This document shows positions 8,629-16,936 of a stretch of DNA of 64,000 nucleotides, piece by piece (the stretch's first letter is position 1; each line of letters starts with the position of its first letter). The translations under genes and the position numbers were made by a program. Source of the DNA: Candidatus Bathyarchaeota archaeon (GTDB taxonomy: Archaea; Thermoproteota; Bathyarchaeia; Bathyarchaeales; Bathycorpusculaceae); NCBI GenBank assembly GCA_018396705.1, contig JAGTQZ010000003.1, positions 1-64,000 of the forward strand, given 5' to 3'. Under the pieces are notes generated by a model, which was not told where the DNA came from, searched no databases, and saw nothing but the letters and a program-made list of their open reading frames with translations.

Positions 8629-8791
8629 GGTATGATGTCGGTGCGATACAACAAGTGGTAATCTCATGAAAGTATGATGTTAGAGTGACAAAAAGAAGCA
8701 AGTATGATGTTAGTGCGACTGCCATAATTAAATTGCGACAGCTTTTTAAGGAACGTATGATATGAACAGCCAAGGCAGTCCGTATCATACG
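8629..8791. repeat. Cluster of GTATGAT repeats upstream of the serine recombinase
   Basis: The core GTATGAT occurs directly at 8630-8636, 8672-8678 and 8702-8708, the last two within a longer shared sequence AGTATGATGTTAG. A fourth copy at 8755-8761 forms an inverted pair (CGTATGAT / ATCATACG) with 8784-8791. The array covers the region where the promoter of the leftward recombinase should lie. It could be a repressor operator, a recombinase accessory site or iterons of a plasmid origin; the sequence alone does not decide. Confidence 0.6.
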
Positions 8792-8849
8792 AAACTTAAA
8801 AATCCTTCGAAAATTTATTAAAGCCGACATTGTTCTGCTCATCCCAGAT

Positions 8850-8916
8850 TTACTGTTGTCTAATATCAGTATAACTGAAGAAAAGATATAAGTGTTACTG
8901 TTGTCTAATATCTGTA
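8850..8916 (+). promoter_or_regulatory. Two 22-bp dyad operators flanking a TATA box
   Basis: TTACTGTTGTCTAATATC followed by AGTA or TGTA occurs at 8850-8871 and 8895-8916, 45 bp apart. The first copy is itself a dyad (TACTG at 8851-8855 with CAGTA at 8867-8871). A TATA-like AGATATAA lies between them at about 8884-8891, so the second copy would cover the transcript start of the winged-helix gene at 8935. This geometry suggests autorepression. Confidence 0.6.
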
Positions 8917-8934
8917 CAATAGGTGATGTGAAAG

Positions 8935-9648
8935 GTGTTCGACGTTATAAGTCTTGATGATGTGGATCGAAAGATCATTTTAGCGATAGGTGATGGAGAA
9001 GTTAGTGTTTCAGAGATGATTAAAAAGGCTGGTTTGTCCCGGCAGTCTGCTTACACACATTTGGAGAAGCTTATTGGGCTCAAATTAATTTTACAAAGAA
9101 GGGGAGGTTTTCCAAGGACTCGTATGCTAAGGCTTTCCGAAGAGGGATTAAAAGTTTATGAAGAACTTAGAAGGGTTGCGTCTGCAGGGCAAACCGGATC
9201 CGCTGGACTAGATGTATTCAGAACGTTGCTTAGGGAACGTTGTAAAACGCTTAAATACATGGCTCCATTATTGGAAGAATCTTTCGCTAAGGCTTACGCT
9301 CAATATTTGGCGGCCTCTGCAACATTGGGCTTCATCATCCCCATGTCCAAAGAAATTTTGCAGAAAATAGAAGGCTATGCCGAATCCCTTGTCGAGGGAA
9401 TGGACATCGCTATTTACCCAAAGCCACAATCAGCTACAGAAGAAGAAGCCGTTGGAAAAGCGGCTCTGGAACTTTTAGAACGCCTATTTAAGGATAAAGA
9501 ATTTAGAGAAAGAGTTGCTCAAACCGATAAATTGACCTTCATCCTCAGTTTAGATTTAAGCAAAATTAACGAACCTGCACAAGTAAAGGGCCAAATATTA
9601 TTCTGGGCGTTGGTCTACGAAGGCTTACATAAGGAAGGCAAAATCTAA
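8935..9648 (+). CDS. Winged-helix transcriptional regulator
   Basis: The 237-residue protein starts at GTG 8935. Residues about 5-75 form a MarR/ArsR-like winged helix (VSVSEMIKKAGLSRQSAYTH as helix-turn-helix, then a basic wing RRGGFPRTRMLRL). Residues 95-235 are helical and of unknown family, perhaps for dimerisation or ligand sensing. Its promoter carries two copies of a 22 bp dyad, so it probably regulates itself. It lies between the serine recombinase and the integrase and is presumably the element's control gene. Confidence 0.75.
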   Translation: MFDVISLDDVDRKIILAIGDGEVSVSEMIKKAGLSRQSAYTHLEKLIGLKLILQRRGGFPRTRMLRLSEEGLKVYEELRRVASAGQTGSAGLDVFRTLLRERCKTLKYMAPLLEESFAKAYAQYLAASATLGFIIPMSKEILQKIEGYAESLVEGMDIAIYPKPQSATEEEAVGKAALELLERLFKDKEFRERVAQTDKLTFILSLDLSKINEPAQVKGQILFWALVYEGLHKEGKI

Positions 9649-9755
9649 TACTCTTCAGTAACCTACTACATTTATGACCATCCGTCGCTGTAACTTCGTT
9701 ATGCTTTCATACCCACATTTTTTAAGTTTAGACGGTCTAAGCTCTTGGTGTCAAT

Positions 9756-9908
9756 GTGGCAAGCGACGAGTACGTTCTAGTAAAAAGAACAGACCTTGAA
9801 AGGATGCTCATGGAAATTCAGGGGATCAAAGCTATTGTTGCTGAAGAGGTTCGCCTTTCCCGCCTAGAAAAGAATAAACCATCTGCTCAAGCCTCTCCAA
9901 GCGCTTGA
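9756..9908 (+). CDS. Small coiled-coil protein (50 aa), overlapping integrase 3' end
   Basis: A 50-codon frame starts at GTG 9756, about 26 bp after a TTTAAGTTTA TATA-like element, so the mRNA would be leaderless. The product (MASDEYVLVKRTDLERMLME at its start) looks like the small helical proteins common in archaeal mobile elements. Its last 77 bp are antisense to the integrase gene. The promoter spacing and protein-like composition favour a real gene, but there is no homology evidence here. Confidence 0.45.
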   Translation: MASDEYVLVKRTDLERMLMEIQGIKAIVAEEVRLSRLEKNKPSAQASPSA

Positions 9909-11064
9909 GGATATCCTCCAACCTTTCCACCCTTTTTTCTTCCGTTTCAAATGCTAGCCTTGCGTCTAGAATGTAGCCGCAGAAGCTGCATCGGACGCTG
10001 TCGGGCGAATTTCTTTCTCTACATCGTGGACATTCCACAGCCCTTAATACACCGTCCGTCTCGTCCTTCTTCCTTATTCCATGCAGTTCCAGCACGGCAT
10101 CCTCAATGTCTCTTGCTGAGAAGTGGACGTACCGCCTTGCCATGCGGGATCCCTGAACCCATCCGGCGAAGTGCTCAAGCCTCGATTCCGTAAATACCTT
10201 AGCGAGGTTTGTGAGTGTTGTGTGGCGGAAAAGGTACGGCCAAACATCTTTTTTCACACCAGCCTTTTCCGCCAATTTTTTAATGAGCTTCCTCAGGTAA
10301 TAATAGCTTACCTTACCATTCTTCGAGTTGTTTCCAAGCGCAACCCACAATGGGGCGTTGACGTCGCCTTTCAGCGGGTGCTTCTGCAGCCATTCCAGCA
10401 AGGGTTTGAAGCTTGCGACAAGCGGTATGCGCTTTAACCCTGTTTTGCCAACAGCTGTTATGAGGCAGTATTGGCTGTTGAAGGATACGCTTCCAACCTT
10501 CATGGACAACAGTTCACTAGGCCTGAGGGCTGCCTCGAAAAGGATCGATATCATGGCTCTGTCGCGTTCGTTCTCAGCAGCAGCCATCATCGCCTTCACC
10601 TCATCAATCGTTAGCAGCGATTCAGGCCTAACCCTTGAATCCTTATCGTCTCTGCTTCTAACGCTGAACCACGCTACTTCAGGAGGTACAGGCGTTTTCT
10701 TAGCACAACTCCCACATTTAGCATATTGAACAACCTTCCTCACAACAAGCCTCAAGTCATCCTTAGTCGAAGTTTTATACGGCTGACTCTCTATCCACGC
10801 AATAACCCGTTCAACGCTCTTCCTCGAGGCGTGGCGAGGATCAAATGGGCATGCCTTAAATAGGGTGCACAGGTGATTGGCATACTTCGCAATCCTACCT
10901 TTAGATAGACCTAAGGCTTGCAAGTGATCGATGAAGTCCAACAACAGCTCCGAATATGGCAGGCTCCTCAGCCTTCGCTTAGCACTCTCAACCCTCTTAT
11001 GGTAATCATGTATATCGTACATCTCAACTACAAAGGAGCTTGTAGACTTTAAAATCGGGGGCAT
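9832..11064 (-). CDS. Tyrosine recombinase / integrase with C-terminal zinc ribbon
   Basis: The 410-residue protein has a SAM-like N-terminal core-binding domain (about 20-120) and a tyrosine recombinase catalytic domain (about 150-330). Catalytic elements are visible: ALRPSELL (Arg I), VGKTGLKRIPL (beta-hairpin Lys), PYLFRHTTLTN (Tyr in place of the first His, Arg II, as in other archaeal integrases), GWVQGSRMARRYVH (Trp/His box and nucleophilic Tyr). Residues about 345-370 form a zinc ribbon (CPRC...CSFC). Its start lies 30 bp from the 3' end of tRNA-Gly, the usual position for an integrase that uses the tRNA as attachment site; the element should extend to lower coordinates. No second copy of the tRNA 3' end was found. 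Confidence 0.92.
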   Translation of the reverse strand: MPPILKSTSSFVVEMYDIHDYHKRVESAKRRLRSLPYSELLLDFIDHLQALGLSKGRIAKYANHLCTLFKACPFDPRHASRKSVERVIAWIESQPYKTSTKDDLRLVVRKVVQYAKCGSCAKKTPVPPEVAWFSVRSRDDKDSRVRPESLLTIDEVKAMMAAAENERDRAMISILFEAALRPSELLSMKVGSVSFNSQYCLITAVGKTGLKRIPLVASFKPLLEWLQKHPLKGDVNAPLWVALGNNSKNGKVSYYYLRKLIKKLAEKAGVKKDVWPYLFRHTTLTNLAKVFTESRLEHFAGWVQGSRMARRYVHFSARDIEDAVLELHGIRKKDETDGVLRAVECPRCRERNSPDSVRCSFCGYILDARLAFETEEKRVERLEDILKRLERLEQMVYSFLGGKGEPLQQQ

Positions 11065-11093
11065 GGAAAGCGCACCAGAACTAGAGGTACTGG

Positions 11094-11188
11094 TGCGGCC
11101 GCCGGGATTTGAACCCGGGATCGCAGGCTTGGAAGGCTTCCACCGCTGTTTCGGCGACTGTGTCCTAACCAGACTAGACGACGGCCGC
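11094..11188 (-). tRNA. tRNA-Gly (anticodon TCC) with intron in the anticodon stem
   Basis: Read on the minus strand, the acceptor arms GCGGCCG and CGGCCGC pair, the D arm is GTCT/GGAC, and the T arm is CCGGG-TTCAAAT-CCCGG. After removing 20 nt (11138-11157), the anticodon arm is CAGGC-CTTCCAA-GCCTG with anticodon TCC. The 3' CCA is encoded (11091-11093). The mature length is 75 nt including the discriminator A. The intron interrupts the 5' strand of the anticodon stem between positions 29 and 30. The integrase gene starts 30 bp beyond the 3' end. Confidence 0.92.
11138..11157 (-). other. Non-canonical tRNA intron (20 nt, position 29/30)
   Basis: The transcript of this segment, TCGCCGAAACAGCGGTGGAA, can fold as a six-pair hairpin (TCGCCG with CGGTGG, two wobbles) closed by AAACAG, giving a relaxed bulge-helix-bulge at the exon borders. 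Removing it is the only way to obtain a complete glycine anticodon arm. Confidence 0.8.
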
Positions 11189-11242
11189 GCCTTTTTATTA
11201 GCTACTCTCTGATACGCTATAGTGGTTAGGTAAATTTTTATC

Positions 11243-11962
11243 TTATTCGCTTTTCGGTTTCAACAGTCGTTTTTCATGGGCTGGTTTCGGCTTAAAGCTT
11301 CCACGAAGTTTGGGTTGGGCTGCCCTGGCCTTTTCAATGTTTTTTAGTCTTGCATAGAGTTTTGCTATTTTTGTCTTAGAAGGTTTTCGTTTCGTGAAAA
11401 CCCGCGCTGGCGGCGGTGTGAATGGGTTCCGCTGTTGTTGGTCAGCTTTTTTCTTCTCTCTTTCAGGTTTGGCTACTTGCCGGGTTCTTATTCTCTGGAA
11501 GACCACGTAAGCCTCTTTTAAGTTTACCTCCACAACTTTCCATCCAGCATCAAGCCAGGCCTTTGCGTGGGCCGTGTCGGGCGTGTTCTTCCACCATTCT
11601 GTTGAACGATAAGCCCCCAAGGGCAGATTATCTCCGATTATGCCGTCTATTTGGGCGAATGAAAGCCTAACTGTGTCGGTGAAGGTTGCCCTAAAACGAA
11701 GGTAACGTGTTAGAGCCTCGTACTTGTTTTTGGTTCTTGGAGAAACTGTTTTCCTTGCACAGTGCAGGCATAACGGCCTTCCAGCGTCGCTTGTGGCAAC
11801 GTCTGGAACCATACAGTCGAGGCAGAAAGTTTTGCCGCAGCGTTGACAACGCTTAAGATAGCTTATGGGAAGCACTCGCCCGCAAAGCTTGCATTCATCT
11901 TTAAGAGGCAATTTGAACCACTCTTTTGTAAGGTGTATGTAAGAGTTTAGATTACGCCTCAT
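11243..11962 (-). CDS. Zinc-finger protein with DUF7662-like domain
   Basis: The 239-residue protein begins with a cysteine-rich module (about 22-70: CKLC, CQRC, CLDC, CLHC) resembling B-box/FYVE-type treble-clef fingers. Residues about 80-160 (YEALTRYL, LSFAQIDGIIGDNLP, WWKNTPDTAHAKAWLDAGW) resemble the DUF7662 domain found in bacterial and archaeal proteins of unknown function. The C-terminal 75 residues are lysine/arginine-rich and likely disordered, which suggests nucleic-acid binding. It is just beyond the tRNA-Gly, outside the presumed element. Function unknown. Confidence 0.75.
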   Translation of the reverse strand: MRRNLNSYIHLTKEWFKLPLKDECKLCGRVLPISYLKRCQRCGKTFCLDCMVPDVATSDAGRPLCLHCARKTVSPRTKNKYEALTRYLRFRATFTDTVRLSFAQIDGIIGDNLPLGAYRSTEWWKNTPDTAHAKAWLDAGWKVVEVNLKEAYVVFQRIRTRQVAKPEREKKKADQQQRNPFTPPPARVFTKRKPSKTKIAKLYARLKNIEKARAAQPKLRGSFKPKPAHEKRLLKPKSE

Positions 11963-12151
11963 TTTAGCCTAGCGGTTGTCCAAGGTGAGGCAATGTTCTT
12001 AAACTTAATATTATATTTATGACAGAACTAAAGAACTTATGCCTTACAAGCAGTGGTTTTTACTGTTGTTATAGAGCATTAAGTAAAAAATCTTATATCG
12101 TTCTATATGCTATAATTATACCGCAAATTATCCCTTAAAATAGGGTTTAGA

Positions 12152-13621
12152 ATGCTACCCAGAATTGAAAACACATTTAACGAAAACAGTTTAAGAAAAC
12201 GTCTCATCCCTACTGGTATTGAAGGGATCGACGCTGTTCTCGGGGGGCTTTCCAAAGGGTAGTTTGATTGTGTTGGCTGGTTGTCCCTGGGCTGGCAAAA
12301 CCGTCTTTTCAGCCATATTTCTTTATCACGGGTGTGTAGATCATGCCGATAAAGGTGTTTACGTAAGTTTTGCTGAAAGCAGAGAAGCCTTTTATGAGAA
12401 CATGGAAAGTTTCGGTTATGATTTTAAAAAGCTTGAGGAAAATGGGAAGTTTCAATTTTTAGATCTTTTAACCGTTAAGGAGGAGGGCATCTCAGCGGTT
12501 ATTGAGCAAATTTTTAAAAGAAGTATCTGAGTTAGGAGCGAAACGCCTTGTTATAGATTCATTTTCCGCTATGGCTCAAGCATTCAAAGACCCCCATGAA
12601 GTAAGAGTGTTTTTACACACCATTCTAGGAAAGATTTGTAGAATTCAAGAATGCACAACTATAGTGGTTATAGAGAACCCCTATGAATGCAATAACATGG
12701 TTCTTGGCATCGAAGGATTTGTCGCCGATGGCATAATCATTCTCAAAAGAAGCTTTCTGGAACGAAGATTACTAAGGGAACTTGAATTTTTCAAGATGAG
12801 GGGAACACCAATCCAAGAAACAAATTTAATTTTCACGCTTAAAGGTGGCTTCAAAGCATTTACACCCTTCAAATTCAAGCTGATCAATAATCCGCAAAGG
12901 TTCCAACCACAACCGGACACCGCCTGTTTCTATTCCACAGGCTCGCCTAGCCTCGATGAAATGCTTGGAGGAGGCTACCCAAGAGGCTCATCAGTTCTTA
13001 TTGAAATTGATAAGCAAGTCTCAAGGCTCCAATACCAGCTCATAGCGTCTCCGACAATTTCAAACTTTATCGCTCAAGGGAAAGGCGTAATCATCATTCC
13101 CTCAGGAGGAGTAGACTGCAACCTTATCAGAAAGAAGTCTGAAGAAGATGGTTTAAAAGTTGACGAGATAAATAGTCTCATGAGAATATGTATTAGAGAC
13201 CATCCTGGAATTAAGCCAGAACCAAACGTGTTGACTTTTAAGGGAGAGAATGTTTTAGAGGACTACAAGAGATACATGGAGATTAAGCAAGAATTGATGG
13301 AGAGAACAGGGCAGCCACTGCTAAGCATTATAGGGGATAGACCCGCTTATAGATACTTACGGCGTTAAGGCGGCGATTTCTACCTTGAAAATGGATGTCA
13401 CATGGATAAGAGAATATGGAGGCTTAGCCATAATTCTTCTCAAGCCAGGTTACCCTCAAGTAGCTAAAATTCTCAGCGCACTCGCAGATGTACATCTAAA
13501 AATTACACGTAAATATGGGACAGTGCTTGTCTACGGTATAAAACCAAGAACAAACCTTTATGCCCTCGAAGTGGACACGTCAAAAAGTTATACCATGCCC
13601 AAACTCACACCAATAATCTAA
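12152..13621 (+). pseudogene. KaiC/RecA-superfamily ATPase, broken by three frameshifts
   Basis: A single ancestral protein of about 488 residues can be followed through three frames. It starts at ATG 12152 (LIPTGIEGIDAVLGG), shifts at a G6 run near 12240-12245, continues with a Walker A (GCPWAGKT near 12288), shifts at a T5 run near 12512-12517, and continues with RLVIDSFSA (Walker B-like). The second KaiC domain (GSPSLDEMLGGGYPRGSS) lacks a GKT loop. A last shift occurs at a G4 run near 13333-13336, after which the C-terminus continues to 13621. Each shift is explained by one extra base in a homopolymer. KaiC-like proteins with one degenerate domain are common archaeal signalling or regulatory ATPases. 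Either a pseudogene or sequencing error. Confidence 0.8.
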
Positions 13622-13662
13622 ATGTGCGGGAAAAAAGGTAAATCTAACTTTTAGAGTGAGTG

Positions 13663-15144
13663 TTAGCCCTTAACCACCGCCAGCGGAACGAGTCTGGCAA
13701 CTTTTGTGGCTATTCCAACTTTATGGCTTACGTCCGCAACGATGTCCACGTTTTTGTATGCTGGATCCGCTTCTTCCGCTAATACCACGGCGCTTGCCGC
13801 CCGAACGGCTATACCCCTCTGTTCTAGGCTTCGTTTAACGTCTCCACCGAAGAACCTTCGTTTAGCTGCAGCGCGACTCAACATTCTTCCAGCGCCATGA
13901 GCTGTAGAGCCAAAGCTTATCTCCATAGCCTTTGGGGTACCCACTAAAAGCCACGAGCTTGTTCCCATACTTCCCGGGATTATTACGGGCTGACCCACGC
14001 TTCTATAGTCCGCTGGAATTTCTGGATGCCCAGGTGGAAAAGCTCTTGTGGCACCTTTCCGGTGAACCCAAACCTTCTTTTGTTCACCGTTAACCTTGTG
14101 AATTTCGATTTTGGCAATATTGTGAGCAACGTCATACAACAGTTTTAAGCCAAACTTTTCCGGATCTTCTTTGAAAACTTGCTGAAAACTTTGCCTAACC
14201 CAGTGCATTATGGCTTGACGGTTCACAAAGGCGTAGTTTACGGCGCAAGCCATGGCCTCATAATAGTCTTCAGCCTCATTGCTGGTTCCAGGGGCGCATG
14301 CCAACTCCCGGTCGGGAAGGACAATTTTGTATTTGTGGACGGCGCGTTCCATAACCCTCAAATAATCCGAGCAGATTTGGTGGCCGAAACCCCTTGAACC
14401 ACAGTGAATCATTACAGTCACTTGGCCTTCATGTTCTATTCCAAAGGCTTTGGCGGTTCTTGGGTCGTAGATTTTGTCAACTTTTTGGATTTCAAGGAAA
14501 TGATTTCCAGAGCCCAAAGTGCCTATTTGTGGCAGTCCACGGTTTTTAGCGTTTGTTGAAACCTTGTCTGGATTAGCATTCTTCATGCACCCCCTCTCTT
14601 CACAGTGTTCAGCATCCTCGTCCCATCCGAGTCCTTGGTCTATGGCCCATTGAACACCTTCCATAGCAAGCCTGTCCAAATCATGGATTGTCACTTTGAA
14701 GTCTTTACGTCGGCTTCCTAAACCACATGGAACATTTTCGAAAATGGCGTTTGCCAACTGAGCAAGCTTTGGCCTGATGTCCTGTTCTGAAAGGTTTGTT
14801 ATCAAGAGACGGACACCACAGTTAATGTCGTAGCCTACACCACCCGGACTTATGACGCCTTCCTCATAGTCTGTCGCAGCTACGCCGCCAATTGGAAAAC
14901 CGTACCCCTCATGACCGTCGGGCAACGTTATGGAGTACTTGTATATTCCGGGTAAATGGGCGACATTAGCGCACTGTTCAAGGGTTCTATCTGTCTGCAT
15001 TTTCTCTAATAATTCCTTGTTAGCAAAAATAATCCCCGGGACTTTCATTCCAGGCTTATATTTTGGAATGCGCCAAGTGTAGTCGTCAATTTTTTCGAGA
15101 GGAACTTTTTCAGACGGTGGTCGACCTTCTCCTTCTTCACCCAT
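13663..15144 (-). CDS. rtcB: tRNA-splicing ligase RtcB
   Basis: The product (about 493 residues) is full length for RtcB, the GTP-dependent RNA ligase that joins tRNA exons after intron removal. Key parts are visible: GGVGYDINCGVRLL (metal-binding Asp and Cys), HCGSRGFGHQ, SMGTSSW, and HGAGRMLSR, which holds the guanylylated His. No intein is present. I prefer ATG 15144, which has GGTGA 5 bp upstream, over the in-frame GTG at 15153. The gene for its activator archease is 2.5 kb away, and a tRNA with an intron lies 2.5 kb to the left. Confidence 0.97.
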   Translation of the reverse strand: MGEEGEGRPPSEKVPLEKIDDYTWRIPKYKPGMKVPGIIFANKELLEKMQTDRTLEQCANVAHLPGIYKYSITLPDGHEGYGFPIGGVAATDYEEGVISPGGVGYDINCGVRLLITNLSEQDIRPKLAQLANAIFENVPCGLGSRRKDFKVTIHDLDRLAMEGVQWAIDQGLGWDEDAEHCEERGCMKNANPDKVSTNAKNRGLPQIGTLGSGNHFLEIQKVDKIYDPRTAKAFGIEHEGQVTVMIHCGSRGFGHQICSDYLRVMERAVHKYKIVLPDRELACAPGTSNEAEDYYEAMACAVNYAFVNRQAIMHWVRQSFQQVFKEDPEKFGLKLLYDVAHNIAKIEIHKVNGEQKKVWVHRKGATRAFPPGHPEIPADYRSVGQPVIIPGSMGTSSWLLVGTPKAMEISFGSTAHGAGRMLSRAAAKRRFFGGDVKRSLEQRGIAVRAASAVVLAEEADPAYKNVDIVADVSHKVGIATKVARLVPLAVVKG

Positions 15145-15209
15145 TAGTTTCACCCTAACCGATTAAGAGAGAAAGCCAAATATAAGGAATATCTGCGCAT
15201 ACCAACAAA

Positions 15210-16127
15210 TTATAGGGATATTCCAAAGTTTTTAACGTACTCAAAAATTCCAGACACACTTACAGCAAAAGCGGTTTCACTAAAAACCCTATGTACTTTC
15301 GCATATTCAAGGGCTTTTTTGACAGTTTCATCACGTTCAATAATTTTTTGGCGTATCATGTCTAGGCTCTGACCTCTTTCCAAAGCTTCTTTTGCAATAC
15401 TAGCCCAAAGCCTAAGCTGTTTAGCATAAGCTTGAAGTTTTTCCAAGGCGTTTCCTGCTTTGCCAAAGTGCGTGTAATACAGGGTTGAGGGATTCAAGTC
15501 CGCCATTTTCTCCAGAGAAGCCAGCGCCATGTCCAAACGGAAAGGCGCTGGGGTTGTTGGAACAACGATGTCAATATCGTTTAGATACATTCCGGCAGCG
15601 TCGCCGGTGAAAATACTGTTGCTTAAAGGCTCATAATAGCTTAAATGGTGCGGGGCATGCCCAACAGTTTCCAGAACTTTAAGGGCGACACCGCCTCCAA
15701 CGTCTAGCACCATGCCATCTTGCGCCTCCATTATTCTGTCGGGGGGAACTGGTTCGGGTTTACCATAAGCTTCAGCTACAAGTCCAAGAACAAATCGTGT
15801 TTGTTGCCAAAGCTTTTCAGGATTTATAAGGTGAGGTACCCCGCGTTCGTGCACCACCAGTTTTGCTTTTGGAAAACGTCTAAGCACAGGTCCAACTCCT
15901 CCAGCGTGATCTATATGTATGTGGGAGACAGCAACATATGATACTTCATCGGCCTTGATGTTTAACTCCTCCAAAGAGTGAAGGAGGTTATGAACTGAGG
16001 ATATTGGGCCGGTCTCAACAATTGCCGTCTTTTCACCTCTCAAAATGTAGCTGGCAACAAAATTCCGCACACCAGCAACTTCAACATCAACCATACAGAT
16101 ATGCTTATCAACCTTTACCACGGTCAT
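15210..16127 (-). CDS. MBL-fold metallo-hydrolase
   Basis: The 305-residue protein contains the metallo-beta-lactamase signature SHIHIDHAGG near residue 68, followed by further metal ligands in GHAPHHLSYY, TGDAAG and YTHFG, an order typical of class B hydrolases, glyoxalase II and related enzymes with a dinuclear zinc or iron site. A helical C-terminal extension (about 230-300) follows. The substrate is unknown. It starts at ATG with GGAG 9 bp upstream, and lies 66 bp upstream of rtcB on the same strand, so co-transcription is possible. Confidence 0.88.
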   Translation of the reverse strand: MTVVKVDKHICMVDVEVAGVRNFVASYILRGEKTAIVETGPISSVHNLLHSLEELNIKADEVSYVAVSHIHIDHAGGVGPVLRRFPKAKLVVHERGVPHLINPEKLWQQTRFVLGLVAEAYGKPEPVPPDRIMEAQDGMVLDVGGGVALKVLETVGHAPHHLSYYEPLSNSIFTGDAAGMYLNDIDIVVPTTPAPFRLDMALASLEKMADLNPSTLYYTHFGKAGNALEKLQAYAKQLRLWASIAKEALERGQSLDMIRQKIIERDETVKKALEYAKVHRVFSETAFAVSVSGIFEYVKNFGISL

Positions 16128-16311
16128 TTTCTAAGCTCCTTTTCGTCCTAAGTGAAGTTTTAGATGGCAGACACTAGCTTTAAACATTTTTGGCAAGTTT
16201 CACAAGTCAATGAGTTGTCGATGTTGGCGTTCGTTGAGTGATTTGATGGCAAGTTTTATCTATACAATCCTAGAAAGATTTAATCCGCCAAGAATTGGCA
16301 TGGTGAGGAGT

Positions 16312-16713
16312 ATGGGTGAAAAGCCGACAGCTGCTTTTGCTCTTTCACTGGTTGCAGGCATCCTAATACTGTTAAGCGGAATATTTAGTGCAATAGTTGC
16401 CATAATCGGCGGAGCAATAGTCGGAATGGTTCCGGGCTTTGGATGGCTTGGAGGCTTAATAATGATCATGGGAATTCTTGGATTCATATTTGGAATAATC
16501 GTGATAATTGGCGCCGTCATGATAAACAGCGGAGAACGAGAAAGAGTAAAAACAGGCTCAATCATCGTGCTCATTTTCTCAATCCTAAGTCTACTTGTAA
16601 GCGGCGGAGGTTTCTTCATAGGCTTCATTCTAGGCCTTGTTGGAAGTATATTAGGTCTAACATGGAAACCTCCGGAGAAACCCCAGCAACCCCAGCAACC
16701 ACAACCAACCTAG
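16312..16713 (+). CDS. Small four-helix membrane protein
   Basis: The start at ATG 16312 is favoured by GGTGAGG just upstream; the frame is open further 5'. The 133-residue product is glycine/isoleucine-rich with four membrane helices (about 9-35, 40-70, 85-105, 108-122) and a short proline/glutamine-rich tail at the C-terminus. The overall shape resembles DUF4064-type small membrane proteins. No function can be assigned. The following 223 bp to adk contain no recognisable gene. Confidence 0.65.
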   Translation: MGEKPTAAFALSLVAGILILLSGIFSAIVAIIGGAIVGMVPGFGWLGGLIMIMGILGFIFGIIVIIGAVMINSGERERVKTGSIIVLIFSILSLLVSGGGFFIGFILGLVGSILGLTWKPPEKPQQPQQPQPT

Positions 16714-16936
16714 CCGAAATCTCCTCCCAATTTTTCTCTCTTTCACCTTTTAGACGGAGCAAATCGCTTCTGCATTGGACGTGCTGTTTTAATGTTGAAT
16801 TCATAAACGATTTAACTAAAAGTTAAGTCGAAATTGAAAATGTCCACCATTCTCTTCAAGCAGAGGAATGGTTACAGTAATGTTTAAAAAATAAGGACGC
16901 CTTTACAGATAGAGTTCTCTAAAGGGCGGAAAAGGT

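Noticed and set aside
8609-8842. 78-codon N-terminal extension of the large serine recombinase
   Set aside because: It translates the GTATGAT repeats into a repeated LTSYLL peptide before the resolvase domain; the DNA repeats are the more likely function.
11094-11188. Second copy of the tRNA-Gly 3' end as left attachment site of the element
   Set aside because: I looked for GGATTTGAACCCGGG-like sequence in 1-11 kb and found no duplicate; the boundary may be very short or degraded.
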